Shown here piece by piece: positions 8,302 to 17,043 of a stretch of DNA of 53,561 bases. How positions within the stretch are numbered: position 1 is the first letter of the stretch; each line of letters begins with the position of its first letter. The translations under genes were made by a program, and so were the position numbers. The notes under the pieces were generated by a model. It made no database searches. It saw nothing but the letters and a program-made list of their open reading frames with translations, and had not been told where the DNA came from. The stretch is from Phenylobacterium sp. (GTDB lineage Bacteria > Pseudomonadota > Alphaproteobacteria > Caulobacterales > Caulobacteraceae): contig NZ_JAUYQL010000036.1 in the NCBI RefSeq assembly GCF_030697305.1, positions 1 through 53,561 on the forward strand. The letters are read 5' to 3'.

Positions 8302-9215
8302 TGGAAGTTGTCCTCGGCGCCGGCCATCAGGTGGATGAACACATCCTCCAGGTTGGGCGGGGTCTCGCTCCAGTGGAACGGTGCGCGCCGGTAGGGAGCC
8401 AGCGCTTGCTCAAGCGCCGCCCGGTCCGGCCCGCTGACATGCAGCGCGGCGCCGAATGGGGCGGCGGTCTCTACGCCGGGCAGGGCGGCGATCTCGGCGG
8501 CGAGGCGGTCGATGCCCGGGCCTTCGCCGTGGAAGGTGGTGAGCATGGCCTCGGCGATCACCTCGTCAGCCGTGCCGCGGGCGATCAGCTTGCCGTAGCT
8601 GATGTAGGCGATCTCGTGACAGCGTTCGGCCTCGTCCATGTAGTGGGTGGAGACCAGGACGGTCAGGCCCTGGGCGGACAGCGCATGGATCTCGTCCCAG
8701 AAGCTGCGCCGGGCCTTGGGATCGACGCCGGCGGTCGGCTCGTCCAGCAGCAGCAGGCGCGGCTCGTGCAGGGTGGCGGCGGCAAGGGCCAGGCGCTGCT
8801 TCCAGCCGCCGGACAACGTGCCGGCAAGCTGGTCCCGGCGCCCGGACAGGCCCAATCGCTCCAGCGCGTCGGCGACGCGGGCTTCGCGGCGGTCCAGGCC
8901 ATGGACGCGTGCAGTGAACTGCAGGTTCTCGGCGAGCGTCAGGTCCTCGTAGAGCGAGAACTTCTGCGTCATGTAGCCGGTGCGCCGCTTGATCTGGTCG
9001 GCCTGTTTGAGGATGTCGAACCCCAGGCAGGTTCCGGCGCCGCTGTCGGGCGTCAGCAGGCCGCAGAGCATGCGCAGCGTGGTGGTCTTGCCCGAGCCGT
9101 TGGGACCGAGGAACCCGCAGATGCGGCCTTCCTCGACCTGGATGGTGACGTCCTGCACGACGCGGCGCGCGCCGAAGCTCTTGTTCAGGCCGCTGACGTC
9201 GATGGCCAGGGTCAC
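8298..9215 (-). CDS. ABC transporter ATP-binding protein
   Basis: A 305-residue ATPase subunit. Walker A is GPNGSGKT (37-44), the signature is LSGGWKQR (from 134), Walker B is LLLLDEP (Asp158, Glu159), and the H-loop STHYMDEAERC follows. The C-terminal extension of about 80 residues is typical of multidrug or lipid exporters of the CcmA class. It overlaps both neighbours by 4 bases, so the adaptor, ATPase and permease are expected to be made together. It energises export through the adjacent ABC-2 permease. Confidence 0.95.
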   Translation of the reverse strand: MTLAIDVSGLNKSFGARRVVQDVTIQVEEGRICGFLGPNGSGKTTTLRMLCGLLTPDSGAGTCLGFDILKQADQIKRRTGYMTQKFSLYEDLTLAENLQFTARVHGLDRREARVADALERLGLSGRRDQLAGTLSGGWKQRLALAAATLHEPRLLLLDEPTAGVDPKARRSFWDEIHALSAQGLTVLVSTHYMDEAERCHEIAYISYGKLIARGTADEVIAEAMLTTFHGEGPGIDRLAAEIAALPGVETAAPFGAALHVSGPDRAALEQALAPYRRAPFHWSETPPNLEDVFIHLMAGAEDNFQ

Positions 9216-10186
9216 GGCGCCGGCTCCAGCGGGACCACGTCCACTGGCTGACCAGGATTGAGTCGCACACTGGGCCTGGCCTCCACCAGGTAGACCAGCC
9301 GGTCGCGCGCTTCGCGGCTGTAGATCACTGGCGGGGTGAACTCAGGGCGCGGGCTGACGAAGGTGACCCGGGCGCTCAGGCCCGCGGCGCAACCGTCACA
9401 GGAGAAGCGCACGCTGGCGCCGCGCTTGTAGGCAGCCAGCGACGCCTCGGGGACGAAGAATCGCAGCTTGATCCGGTCGTAGGGCAGCAGGGCCAGGATC
9501 GGTGCGTTCGCCGCCGCCCACTCGCCGGGCTGGAAGAAGGTGTCCTCGACACGCGCCGCCGACGGCGCACGCGGCGCCAGATCGTCCAGCCTCGCCTGGG
9601 CGCCGGCGAGCGCCGCCTGCGCTTGGGTCACGCGGGACTCGGCGGCGAGGATCTGATCGTCACGGGCGCCCAGCGTCGCGGCGTCGCGCTGGCGGCGAGC
9701 GGCGGCGAGCCGCGCCTGAGCCGCCTGGGCCGTTGCACGCACGTCGTCCAGTCTCGCCGGCGCGTAGATTCCGCGTCGGACCAGCGGTTCGGTTCGGCGC
9801 AGCACGGCGGCGGCGTCCCGGGCCTCGGCCTCTGCGGCGGCGATATTGGCTTCGAACACCGCGAGTTCGACGGGGCGCTGTCCCTTGCGTGCGTCCAGCG
9901 CCTGGGACTGGGCGGCGGCGAGGTCGGCGGCGGCCTGATCGCGCTGGGCGCGAAGCTGGCGCGGGTCGACGACGAACAGGGGCTGGCCGGCCGCGACCTC
10001 GTCGCCCCGCGATACGCGCACCTCCTGTACCGTCCCGGACACCGGCGAGGCCAGGTACAGCGGTTCGCCCTCGACGTATCCGGACAGGGTGTGGGCGCGG
10101 GTCAGGCGGGGCGCGAACACCAGCACCGCGACGATCGCCGCTGCCGCCAGCAACAGGATGGCGACCAGGGGGCGAGAGAGCTTCAT
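9212..10186 (-). CDS. HlyD-family periplasmic adaptor (membrane fusion protein)
   Basis: A 324-residue membrane fusion protein. A single N-terminal membrane anchor (about 6-25) is followed by a split biotinyl-lipoyl-like domain (GTVQEVRVSRGDEVAAGQPLF), a long Ala- and Gln-rich coiled-coil hairpin (about 85-200) and a beta-barrel region. It should link the inner membrane ABC exporter to an outer membrane channel that is not encoded here. The gene is sandwiched between the TetR regulator and the ATPase gene with 4-base overlaps, which is the usual YhiI/YbhG layout. Confidence 0.93.
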   Translation of the reverse strand: MKLSRPLVAILLLAAAAIVAVLVFAPRLTRAHTLSGYVEGEPLYLASPVSGTVQEVRVSRGDEVAAGQPLFVVDPRQLRAQRDQAAADLAAAQSQALDARKGQRPVELAVFEANIAAAEAEARDAAAVLRRTEPLVRRGIYAPARLDDVRATAQAAQARLAAARRQRDAATLGARDDQILAAESRVTQAQAALAGAQARLDDLAPRAPSAARVEDTFFQPGEWAAANAPILALLPYDRIKLRFFVPEASLAAYKRGASVRFSCDGCAAGLSARVTFVSPRPEFTPPVIYSREARDRLVYLVEARPSVRLNPGQPVDVVPLEPAP

Positions 10187-10815
10187 GCGGCCTCCAGGCT
10201 CAGTCCATCCAGCAGGGTGGCGACGTGCTGACGGGCGAGGGCGGGCAGATCGAACGGCGCAGCGCCAACGGGAACGAAGGTTTCGCGCCAGATCACGCCC
10301 ACCAGCATCGGGGAGATGACTTGCAGGGCGTAGGCGCGCGGATCGCCGGCCCGCACCTCGCCGCGCGCCTGGGCTGCGGCGATGGCGGTCGATAGCGCCC
10401 CCAGCGCCACCGACACTAGCTGATCGTGCCAGACGCGGGCGAGTTCGGGGAAGTTGCGGGCCTCGGCGATGACCATCTTGGCCACTCCTCCCACATGCGC
10501 GCCGCCGACCACCTGCACCAGCCGCTCGACGATCGCGTGCAACAGGTCGGGGAAGGGGCCGGGATGGGCCGCCATCAGGGCCGCAATCCGCGCGATGTCC
10601 GGCGCGACCGCCTGTTCGACCACGGCGCGGAAGATGTCTTCCTTGGTCTCGAAGTAGAGGTACAGCGCGCCCTTGGAGACCCGCGCGCGGGCGGCGACAT
10701 CCTCCAGCCTGGCCGCCGCGAAGCCCTTTTCAGCAAACACTTCGAGGGCCGCGGCCGCGATCTCTCGCGGACGCTCGGCCTTGCGTCGGCGGAATTTGGG
10801 TTCGCCTGCCTGCAC
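10183..10815 (-). CDS. TetR/AcrR-family transcriptional regulator
   Basis: About 210 residues. The N-terminal helix-turn-helix is clear (AALEVFAEKGFAAARLEDVAARARVSKGALYLYF), followed by a ligand-binding C-terminal domain. Two starts are possible. The GTG at 10815 was chosen because the ATG at 10875 would place a candidate operator and an AT-rich promoter-like stretch (TTATATATAAC) inside the coding region and would add 20 untypical residues. The product probably represses its own operon with the downstream adaptor, ATPase and permease, relieved by the exported compound. The 3' end overlaps the adaptor gene by 4 bases. Confidence 0.9.
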   Translation of the reverse strand: MQAGEPKFRRRKAERPREIAAAALEVFAEKGFAAARLEDVAARARVSKGALYLYFETKEDIFRAVVEQAVAPDIARIAALMAAHPGPFPDLLHAIVERLVQVVGGAHVGGVAKMVIAEARNFPELARVWHDQLVSVALGALSTAIAAAQARGEVRAGDPRAYALQVISPMLVGVIWRETFVPVGAAPFDLPALARQHVATLLDGLSLEAA

Positions 10816-10828
10816 CGCGCGGTTCCAG

Positions 10829-10855
10829 CTAATTACTGACCAGTTAGTTATATAT
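10829..10855 (-). promoter_or_regulatory. Candidate TetR operator and promoter of the efflux operon
   Basis: An imperfect palindrome centred on ACTGACCAGT (arms ACTG / CAGT with a 2-base centre and partial extension TAGTTA) adjoins an AT-rich run TTATATATAAC. ACTGACCAGT-like cores are frequent in operators of TetR repressors next to ABC exporters. This supports autoregulation and the shorter start of the regulator. Confidence 0.4.
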
Positions 10856-10927
10856 AAGATGATCAGGCTTGGCAATCGGATGGGACGGCCGCCGCCTTAA
10901 AGTCGGCTTCACCAAGCCGGCGCTAGG

Positions 10928-12079
10928 TTGGAGTCCCTTCGCAATGACGAGGCGCCATTCGCCGTGACGCTCGCGCCGATCACACCGCTGACCCCAGGCG
11001 ACCCGCAGGCCCGCATCTCCGCGGCCCTGGAAGGGATGCTGCGTGACGCAGCGCCCACGCCGCCCGCCGTGGCCGTGCGTCCCGATCCGCTGGTGGCCGC
11101 AGTGCGTGCGGCCCTGGAATCGGCCGCCTCCAGTCAAGGCGGCCTGTCGCAACTGTTCGCCGATCTCGGCCAGGCGCTGCGCCGTAGCGACCTGCCGACG
11201 GCGGCCCGCACCGCGATCGCCGACCTGTTAGCGCTGCGCACGCCCCTGCATCCGGCGCTGGGTGCGGGCGACATCCGCCGCGCGGTGCAAACCTCCGGCC
11301 TGTTCCTGGAAGCCGACCTCGCCGCGACGCCCGCCGGTGGACGGGCTGCGCCGCCGGGATCACCCGCGCCGCCGCCGACCGATATCAAGGCCGCTCTGCT
11401 CACCGTCGGTCATGAGCTTGAGCAGTGGGAACCGCCCGAGGCGGGCGCGCCGCGCCAGGCGCACGCTGCGGTCCAACCGGCGGCTGACGGCGCCCGTCCG
11501 CTCATCGCGCCGCCGCCCCCCTATCGTGGATCGCCGACCGCCGCTCAATCGCCGGCCGAACCCAGCATTGCGGCCGACGCGCCTGCCGAAGCCCTCGCAG
11601 GACGGCTGACGGTGGAGACGCGCGCCGCCATCGCGCGCCAGGAGTTGCATCAACTGGCCTCGCTCCCAGAAGCGCGCGGCGCCGAGCGCCCCGAAGAGTC
11701 GCTAGGACCGCGTTGGTTGCTTGAGATCCCGTTCGCCACGCCCCAGGGCGCCGCCATCGCCCAGTTCGAGATCGCTCACGACATGGCGGGCGGCGGAGCC
11801 GGCGAGCAGGTCGCTCCAGCCTGGCGGGTCCGTTTCTCGTTGGATGTCGAGCCGCTGGGCCCGGTCCACGCCCAGGTGGTGCTGGGCGTCGACGGCCGCG
11901 CCGCGGTCACCTTGTGGGCCGAACGCGACGCCTGCGCCGAGCAACTCCGCGAGCAATCGAGCCTGCTCAGACTGGCGCTGCAGGATGCCGCCTTCGCAGC
12001 GGATGTAGCGGTCTATTCGGGCGCGCCGCATCGCCCGCCGCCGCCGGCCGCCGGCGTGTTGGTGGATCGAACTTCATGA
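10928..12079 (+). CDS. FliK-like hook-length-control domain protein
   Basis: About 383 residues. The N-terminal two thirds are Ala- and Pro-rich and of low complexity. Residues about 255-365 resemble the FliK C-terminal (Flg_hook) domain: a strand pattern around FSLDVEPLGPVHAQVVLGV, then GRAAVTLWAERDACAEQLREQ and a helical LRLALQDA segment. The start is uncertain: TTG at 10928 or GTG at 10964, which has GAGG 11 bases before it. The stop overlaps the next gene (ATGA). That gene encodes only an FlhB C-terminal-like domain, so the pair resembles Bacillus ylqG/ylqH. Isolated from any flagellar operon in this window, its role is an inference. Confidence 0.75.
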   Translation: MESLRNDEAPFAVTLAPITPLTPGDPQARISAALEGMLRDAAPTPPAVAVRPDPLVAAVRAALESAASSQGGLSQLFADLGQALRRSDLPTAARTAIADLLALRTPLHPALGAGDIRRAVQTSGLFLEADLAATPAGGRAAPPGSPAPPPTDIKAALLTVGHELEQWEPPEAGAPRQAHAAVQPAADGARPLIAPPPPYRGSPTAAQSPAEPSIAADAPAEALAGRLTVETRAAIARQELHQLASLPEARGAERPEESLGPRWLLEIPFATPQGAAIAQFEIAHDMAGGGAGEQVAPAWRVRFSLDVEPLGPVHAQVVLGVDGRAAVTLWAERDACAEQLREQSSLLRLALQDAAFAADVAVYSGAPHRPPPPAAGVLVDRTS

Positions 12080-12342
12080 GCCTCGAACCCAAACGCGCCC
12101 TGGCCGTCGCCCTGCGCTACGAGGGCAAGGGCGCGCCGCGCGTGATCGCGAAGGGCAGGGGCCTGGTCGGCGAACGCATCCTTGAGACCGCAGCCGCCCA
12201 CGGCGTGCCGATGGAGCACAATCCGGCCTTGGCCGAGGCGCTGTCGCGGGTCGAGCTGGAGGAGGAGATTCCGGAGCCGCTGTATCTCGCGGTGGCGGAG
12301 ATCCTGGGTTTCCTGTTGCGGGCTTCAGGGCGTCTGCGCTGA
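12076..12342 (+). CDS. Stand-alone FlhB/YscU C-terminal-domain protein (YlqH-like)
   Basis: An 88-residue protein matching only the cytoplasmic substrate-specificity-switch domain of FlhB/EscU. It has RALAVALRYEGKGAPRVIAKGRG, then ERILETAAAHGVPMEHNPALAEAL and a C-terminal helical pair. The self-cleaving NPTH motif of true FlhB is missing, as in YlqH-type proteins, and there are no membrane segments. Its ATG overlaps the stop of the FliK-like gene, so both are made together. A role in modulating the flagellar export switch is plausible but not shown. Confidence 0.85.
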   Translation: MSLEPKRALAVALRYEGKGAPRVIAKGRGLVGERILETAAAHGVPMEHNPALAEALSRVELEEEIPEPLYLAVAEILGFLLRASGRLR

Positions 12343-12382
12343 CAGATTAACGCGCAAGCTGCGCCGTGCAGAACACGCGCGA

Positions 12383-12429
12383 AACAAATCAGGACCGAAT
12401 CAGCGACTCGGTCCGATTCGGCATTTGTT
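12383..12429 (+). terminator. Composite inverted repeat after the FlhB-like gene
   Basis: An outer 7-bp stem (AACAAAT / ATTTGTT) encloses an inner 7-bp stem (CCGAATC / GATTCGG). A competing 7-bp stem (GGACCGA / TCGGTCC, 12392-12398 with 12408-12414) would exclude the inner one. It lies 40 bases after the FlhB-like stop and about 80 bases before the rpmB promoter, so a terminator is the simplest reading; the T run after it is short. Confidence 0.4.
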
Positions 12430-12507
12430 CCCTACCAGCTATTGTAGCTGTAGCGCGCCGAACCACAATCGCGTTCCGGGTTGCGCGCCCTATGCCGCCG
12501 CTTCGCC

Positions 12508-12537
12508 TTGACGGGCGGCGAAAGCTTCCTCTATATC
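12508..12537 (+). promoter_or_regulatory. rpmB promoter
   Basis: TTGACG and TATATC are separated by 18 bases. The -10 region TCTATATC also fits the Caulobacter housekeeping consensus GCTANAWC. Transcription would begin near 12544, about 50 bases before the rpmB ATG. Confidence 0.65.
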
Positions 12538-12594
12538 GCCGGCTCCCGCGTGGGCCTTGTCTACGCTATCCCTGTCCTCGCGAAGGTTCTCACC

Positions 12595-12894
12595 ATGTCG
12601 CGCCGTTGCGAACTCACTGGCGTTGGTCCGATGGTCGGCCACAACGTCAGCCACTCGAACATCAAGACCAAGCGCCGCTTCCTGCCGGCGCTGTCGCCCG
12701 CGACTCTGCAGTCCGACGCCTTGGGCCAGAGCTTCCGCCTGCGCATCAGCAATGCGGCGCTGCGGACCCTGGACTTCCGCGGCGGCCTCGACGTCTTCCT
12801 GCTGAAGGCCCGCGATGAGGCGCTGTCACCGCGCGCGCTGAAGATCAAGCGCCAGCTCAAGGCGAAGCTCGCCGAACAGCCCGCCGCCGCCTAA
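12595..12894 (+). CDS. rpmB: 50S ribosomal protein L28
   Basis: A 99-residue ribosomal protein of the large subunit. It starts MSRRCELTG, with the conserved [16 protein letters not shown] segment and the [15 protein letters not shown] block typical of alphaproteobacterial L28, which is longer than the 78-residue E. coli protein. The start is supported by the family N-terminus and by GAAGG seven bases before it. It is a single-gene unit with its own promoter and a strong terminator. Confidence 0.98.
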   Translation: MSRRCELTGVGPMVGHNVSHSNIKTKRRFLPALSPATLQSDALGQSFRLRISNAALRTLDFRGGLDVFLLKARDEALSPRALKIKRQLKAKLAEQPAAA

Positions 12895-12917
12895 TCCGAA
12901 CCGATCGGACGACGACA

Positions 12918-12954
12918 AGAGGCCGGCCCCGCAAGGGCCGGCCTCTTTCGTTTG
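12918..12954 (+). terminator. Intrinsic terminator of rpmB
   Basis: A perfect 12-bp stem (AGAGGCCGGCCC / GGGCCGGCCTCT) with a 5-base loop is followed by TTCGTTTG, 23 bases after the rpmB stop. It lies between converging genes and could also stop transcripts of the minus-strand hydrolase gene. Confidence 0.85.
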
Positions 12955-12955
12955 C

Positions 12956-13702
12956 CTACTTCAGCTTCGAATCGAACAGCGCGATCAATTCGCGCCAGTG
13001 CCGCTCGGCGGCGTCCTTGTTGTAGACCGGCATGTCGGTGGGCACGTAGCCATGCTTCGCGCCCGCCCAGATGCCGACCTCGGCCTCGACGCCGGCGTCG
13101 CGGAACGCCTTGTCCAGCCGGTCCTTCTGGGCCTCGTCGAAGCCCGCGTCCTGATCAGCGCCCCCCACGAGCACCTTGGCCTTTGTTTTGGGCGCCAGCA
13201 GATGCGGGCTGTCGGGGGCGTCGGTGGCTACGTTGCCGGGGTGGAAGGCGCCGGCCGCCACCACTCGGTCCGGGAAATTCCCCGCCGCCCGCAGCGCAAG
13301 CCCGCCGCCCATGCAGTAGCCGGTGACGCCAATCTTGTCGGCCTTGGCCTTGGGCTGCTTTTCCAGCCAGTCGAACCATACCGCCATGTCGGCCACCGCC
13401 TTCTGCGGATTGGTGGAGCCGGTCATCTTGCCGAACACCTCGCGGCGGACGGCCTCATCACGGAACACCGCCTGCAGGTCGATCGGCTCGTACGGTCCAA
13501 GACGCCAGAACATGTCCGGCAACAGCACGTAATAGCCGTGCGAGGCCAGTCGCTCGCCCATCTCGAACAGCGAGGGCCGGATCGCCGGCGCATCCATGAA
13601 GATCACCGCGGTCGGCCACGGGCCTTCGCCCTGGTCTGGGGTGAAGACAAAGGCCCGGGCGCTTCCTTCGGGCATGGGGATCGAAACTTCAGTGCGGCTC
13701 AT
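12956..13702 (-). CDS. Dienelactone hydrolase family protein
   Basis: A 248-residue alpha/beta hydrolase. The nucleophile elbow GYCMGGG carries the catalytic Cys; the acid is probably the Asp in GGADQDAGF and the base the His in AKHGYVP, giving the Cys-Asp-His triad of dienelactone hydrolases. No signal peptide is visible, so it is cytoplasmic. It is the last gene of a run cobT - phytase-like lipoprotein - hydrolase, 13 bases after the second. No other aromatic-degradation genes are nearby, so the substrate is unknown and carboxymethylenebutenolidase activity cannot be assumed. Confidence 0.9.
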   Translation of the reverse strand: MSRTEVSIPMPEGSARAFVFTPDQGEGPWPTAVIFMDAPAIRPSLFEMGERLASHGYYVLLPDMFWRLGPYEPIDLQAVFRDEAVRREVFGKMTGSTNPQKAVADMAVWFDWLEKQPKAKADKIGVTGYCMGGGLALRAAGNFPDRVVAAGAFHPGNVATDAPDSPHLLAPKTKAKVLVGGADQDAGFDEAQKDRLDKAFRDAGVEAEVGIWAGAKHGYVPTDMPVYNKDAAERHWRELIALFDSKLK

Positions 13703-13715
13703 CCTCGGGGCTCCC

Positions 13716-14705
13716 TCAGTCAGGTTTTTTGGTCGCCCAGTCGAACGCGAACAGGTACGTCCGCTGGGCGTTGGAGAAATTATCGTCGGAAATCAGATAC
13801 AAGCGCACGATTCCGTCGGCCGCGGGCACGGCGGCCAGGCCTTCGAAATTGTCGAGGTTAAGCGGGCGCGCGAGCTCCAGGCGGTCCACCTCGGCCCAAG
13901 CCGCATCGCGAATCGTGATGATGATCCGCACACCACGGATCGGATCGTAGGCGCGCAACATGAACGCCCAGCGCCCAGCCGGCAGAGGGGCGGCGGCCAC
14001 CAGGCCGAACTCTCCCGGCTTCTCGATCACATGGGCCGATGCACAGGCGCCGGACAGGCGGCAGCGCCAGACCTCGCCGCTATCTTCGCCACCGACCAGA
14101 TAGGCGTCAGGGCCATTGGCCGGATCCTCGGCCAGGGCCTCCATGCCGGCGTTGCGGGGGAAGGTCCTTTCGGGTGACGGCGCGCGTGCGGGCAGGCCGT
14201 CGCCGGCTGGATAGCGCCAGATGCGGTCGTTCAGCTCGAAGCTGATCAGGCGCGATCCATCCGCCAGCATCGCCAGGCCCTCGGAGTCCGACTGCTCCTT
14301 GCCCTGCAGCGGCGCGCCGTCGAGGCCCAGCAGGCCGGTCAGCCGGGCGTCGGCGACGCCGATGGGCTTTCCTTGCGCGTCCATCACCAGGCGCGCCCGC
14401 AACAGGTCGCCCTCGTCGGTGACGATCGTCGTGTGACCGTCGGCGGTGACGCGGATATCCGACAGACCGTGCAGCCTCGCGGTGTCGGTGGAGGTGAGCT
14501 GCAGGCCGCCCACGAAGGTGAAGCGGCCGATCTTTACCGGGCCCGGCGCGGCGGGATCGAGGAACGCCGGCTCTGCCTTGATGGTGATCGCAGGACCCGC
14601 CGCCACCGGCGTCGGGGGCAGGGGCGCAGTGGCGGTCGGCGCGCAGGCGGCGAGCGCGGACAGCGCCAGCGCGCAGCCCAGGCGCAGCGCCGCCCGCAGG
14701 CGCAT
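13716..14705 (-). CDS. Phytase-like (esterase-like) beta-propeller lipoprotein
   Basis: A 329-residue exported protein. The N-terminus [21 protein letters not shown] ends in a lipobox with Cys21, so it is probably a lipoprotein. The rest matches the esterase-like activity of phytase family: GLSDIRVTADGHTTIVTDEGDLLRARL, then EGLAMLADGSRLISFE and NFEGLAAVPAADG, spread as propeller blades. Enzyme activity in this family is poorly defined. The ATG overlaps the cobT stop by one base (TGATG), so expression is coupled to cobT. Confidence 0.85.
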   Translation of the reverse strand: MRLRAALRLGCALALSALAACAPTATAPLPPTPVAAGPAITIKAEPAFLDPAAPGPVKIGRFTFVGGLQLTSTDTARLHGLSDIRVTADGHTTIVTDEGDLLRARLVMDAQGKPIGVADARLTGLLGLDGAPLQGKEQSDSEGLAMLADGSRLISFELNDRIWRYPAGDGLPARAPSPERTFPRNAGMEALAEDPANGPDAYLVGGEDSGEVWRCRLSGACASAHVIEKPGEFGLVAAAPLPAGRWAFMLRAYDPIRGVRIIITIRDAAWAEVDRLELARPLNLDNFEGLAAVPAADGIVRLYLISDDNFSNAQRTYLFAFDWATKKPD

Positions 14706-16642
14706 CAGGCGACGGACCTGCGGATTTCGCGCGCCGAGGGCGGCGGCGCGCCATCGCCCTGGGGCGGCGGCCGCAACAGGTCGCGGGAGGCGCGGGTCGC
14801 CTTCTTCACGTCCTCTTCGAATAGCCCCGCCAGCTGTTCAACGATCGCGCCAGCCAGTTGCTCGACGTCGACGATGGTCACCGCGCGACGATAGTAGCGG
14901 GTGACGTCGTGGCCGATGCCGATGGCGATCAACTGCACGGGGCTCTTGGCCTCGATCTCGGCGATCACCTCGCGCAGGTGACGTTCCAGGTAATGGCCGG
15001 AGTTCACCGACAGGGTCGAATCGTCGACCGGCGCGCCGTCGGAGATCACCATCAGGATGCGACGCTGCTCGGGCCGCCCGATCAGCCGATGGTGGGCCCA
15101 GATCAGCGCTTCGCCGTCGATGTTCTCCTTGAGCAGACCTTCACGCATCATCAGGCCCAGGTTGCGGCGCGCGCGGCGCCACGGCATGTCGGCGGCCTTG
15201 TAGATGATGTGGCGCAGATCGTTCAGGCGCCCGGGCTGGGCGGGCTTGCCGGCCCGCAGCGAGTCCTCGCGCGCCGCGCCGCCCTTCCACGCTCGGGTGG
15301 TGAAGCCGAGGATCTCGGTCTTCACGGCGCAGCGCTCAAGAGTGCGGGCCAGGATATCGGCGCAAACCGCCGCCACCATGATCGGCCGGCCACGCATCGA
15401 GCCTGAGTTGTCGATCAGGATGGTTACCACCGTGTCGCGGAATTCAGTCTCCTCCTCGTCCTTGAACGAGAGCGGGGCGGTGGGGTCGGTGATCACCCGG
15501 GTGAGGCGCGCGACATCGAGGATGCCTTCCTCGAGATCGAAGCTCCAGGCGCGGTTCTGCTGAGCCAACAGCTTGCGCTGCAGCCGGTTGGCCAGCCGGG
15601 AGACCACGTTCGACAGGTTGGCCAAGTGCTGGTCGAGATAGCCGCGCAGCCGGCTCAGTTCCTCGCCGTCGCACAGCTCCTCAGCCGGCACGATCTCGTC
15701 GTGGGCGGCGGTGAACACCCGATAGGTGATCTTGCCGTCGGTGTCGGGTTGCGGCCTGGCCGGCTGGGCGCCTTCGCCCATCTCAGGCGGTTCGTCGCTC
15801 TCCTCGCCGTCGGGATTGGGCTCGGCCTGCATGGTCTGGCTGTCGCCGGGATCGGGATCGCCGCTGTCGTCTTCCTCGTAGCTCGACTGCTGCGGCGACT
15901 GGGTGTCGGCGTCGCCTTCGTCTTCCTGATCGAGCTCGTTGGAGTCGCCTTCGTTGTCCTGGGCGTCCTGGTCATCCTGCGTGTCGACGTCTTGCAGTTC
16001 GTCGCCAATCTCCAGGTCGTGCAGGATCGCCCGGGCGACGCGCGCATAGGCCTGCTGGTCGTCCAGCACCGAGGACAGCTTGTCGAGATCAGGGCCGGCC
16101 TTGGTCTCGATGTCGGCGCGCAGGGCGTCCACCAGCGGCCGGATGGCCAGCGGCGGTTTCTGGCCGGTCAGGCGCTCGCGCACAATCATCGAGACGATGT
16201 CGACCATCGGCGGATCGTTCAGCGCCTCCAGGGTATGGAAATTGCGCCGGGCGTATGTCTGGTCGAGCAGGGAGGCCAGGTTCGCGCGCACTCCGCCCAA
16301 GGCGTTGGCGCCAATGGACTCCACGCGCACCTGTTCGATGGCGTCATAGAGCGGCGTCGCCTCGGGGGATCGGGGCCGCAGGCGAGCGTGGGATTCGATG
16401 TCGTGATGGGCGACGCGGAGCGCCATCTGGTCGGCGAGGCCGCGGATGCGCGAGGCGTCCGCCGCGGTCAGGTCGCGGGGCGGATGCGGCAACACAGCCC
16501 GGTTGCCGACCAGCGATGGACCCTCGCCGGAATAGACGATCTCCAGGTCGGCGGTTTCGGCCAGCGAACGCGCGGCGTGCGCCAAGGCGCGCTTGAACGG
16601 TTCGACCGGGCTTTGGGGATCTTTGGCCATTGCTGTCGTCAT
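14705..16642 (-). CDS. cobT: Cobaltochelatase-type subunit CobT (VWA domain)
   Basis: A 645-residue protein of the CobT class, the partner of AAA+ CobS in aerobic cobalt insertion into hydrogenobyrinate diamide. The helical N-terminal part (1-210) is followed by a very acidic linker (about 213-300, rich in Asp, Glu and Gln) and a C-terminal von Willebrand A domain with the metal-ion site DNSGS (411-415). Two starts are possible (16642 and 16630); neither has a clear ribosome binding site. The large subunit CobN and other cobalamin genes are absent from the window. cobS lies 0.4 kb away on the same strand, separated by a small gene on the other strand. Confidence 0.95.
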   Translation of the reverse strand: MTTAMAKDPQSPVEPFKRALAHAARSLAETADLEIVYSGEGPSLVGNRAVLPHPPRDLTAADASRIRGLADQMALRVAHHDIESHARLRPRSPEATPLYDAIEQVRVESIGANALGGVRANLASLLDQTYARRNFHTLEALNDPPMVDIVSMIVRERLTGQKPPLAIRPLVDALRADIETKAGPDLDKLSSVLDDQQAYARVARAILHDLEIGDELQDVDTQDDQDAQDNEGDSNELDQEDEGDADTQSPQQSSYEEDDSGDPDPGDSQTMQAEPNPDGEESDEPPEMGEGAQPARPQPDTDGKITYRVFTAAHDEIVPAEELCDGEELSRLRGYLDQHLANLSNVVSRLANRLQRKLLAQQNRAWSFDLEEGILDVARLTRVITDPTAPLSFKDEEETEFRDTVVTILIDNSGSMRGRPIMVAAVCADILARTLERCAVKTEILGFTTRAWKGGAAREDSLRAGKPAQPGRLNDLRHIIYKAADMPWRRARRNLGLMMREGLLKENIDGEALIWAHHRLIGRPEQRRILMVISDGAPVDDSTLSVNSGHYLERHLREVIAEIEAKSPVQLIAIGIGHDVTRYYRRAVTIVDVEQLAGAIVEQLAGLFEEDVKKATRASRDLLRPPPQGDGAPPPSAREIRRSVA

Positions 16643-16786
16643 TAAAGCAGGCGTCGAGGGCGGCGGAAGAAGAAATCGCCGGCTGGCGTTCGGATTACCG
16701 TGTTACGGCGTGCGGGCCTGCGGAACGCCGCTGTCAGAACCGCGTTTCTCCAATGGGTCAAGGCGACCCCTTAGCGGGAGATACAC

Positions 16787-16966
16787 ATGCTCAAGTGGGC
16801 GCTGATTTTCGCCGTAGTGGCCCTGATTGCGGGTGCGCTTGGCTTCGGCGGCATCGCGGGCGCGGCGGCGGGCATCGCCAAGCTGCTGTTCTTCGTGTTT
16901 GTCGTTGGCTTCCTGATCTTCCTGGCGCTCGGCGTGTTCGCCGGCCGGAAGATCACCGGCGGATAG
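16787..16966 (+). CDS. DUF1328 small membrane protein (YtjA family)
   Basis: A 59-residue, very hydrophobic protein: [20 protein letters not shown] starts the first membrane segment and [18 protein letters not shown] forms the second, joined by a Gly/Ala linker, with a short basic tail GRKITGG. This is the DUF1328 signature. GGGAGA lies six bases before the ATG. The function of the family is unknown, though members are often stress-responsive. It is transcribed alone, opposite to cobT and cobS, and closed by a strong terminator. Confidence 0.92.
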   Translation: MLKWALIFAVVALIAGALGFGGIAGAAAGIAKLLFFVFVVGFLIFLALGVFAGRKITGG

Positions 16967-16988
16967 GGGCCGGATCCGGCGACGGAGG

Positions 16989-17024
16989 AGCCCCCGCGCG
17001 CCAGCGGCCGCGGGGGCTTTTTCT
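16989..17024 (+). terminator. Intrinsic terminator after the DUF1328 gene
   Basis: A 10-bp GC stem (AGCCCCCGCG / CGCGGGGGCT) with a 10-base loop is followed by a TTTTTCTT tract, 22 bases after the stop codon. It sits between converging genes and may protect the end of cobS as well. Confidence 0.85.
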
Positions 17025-17043
17025 TGCGCGTTCGCTGACGGCG

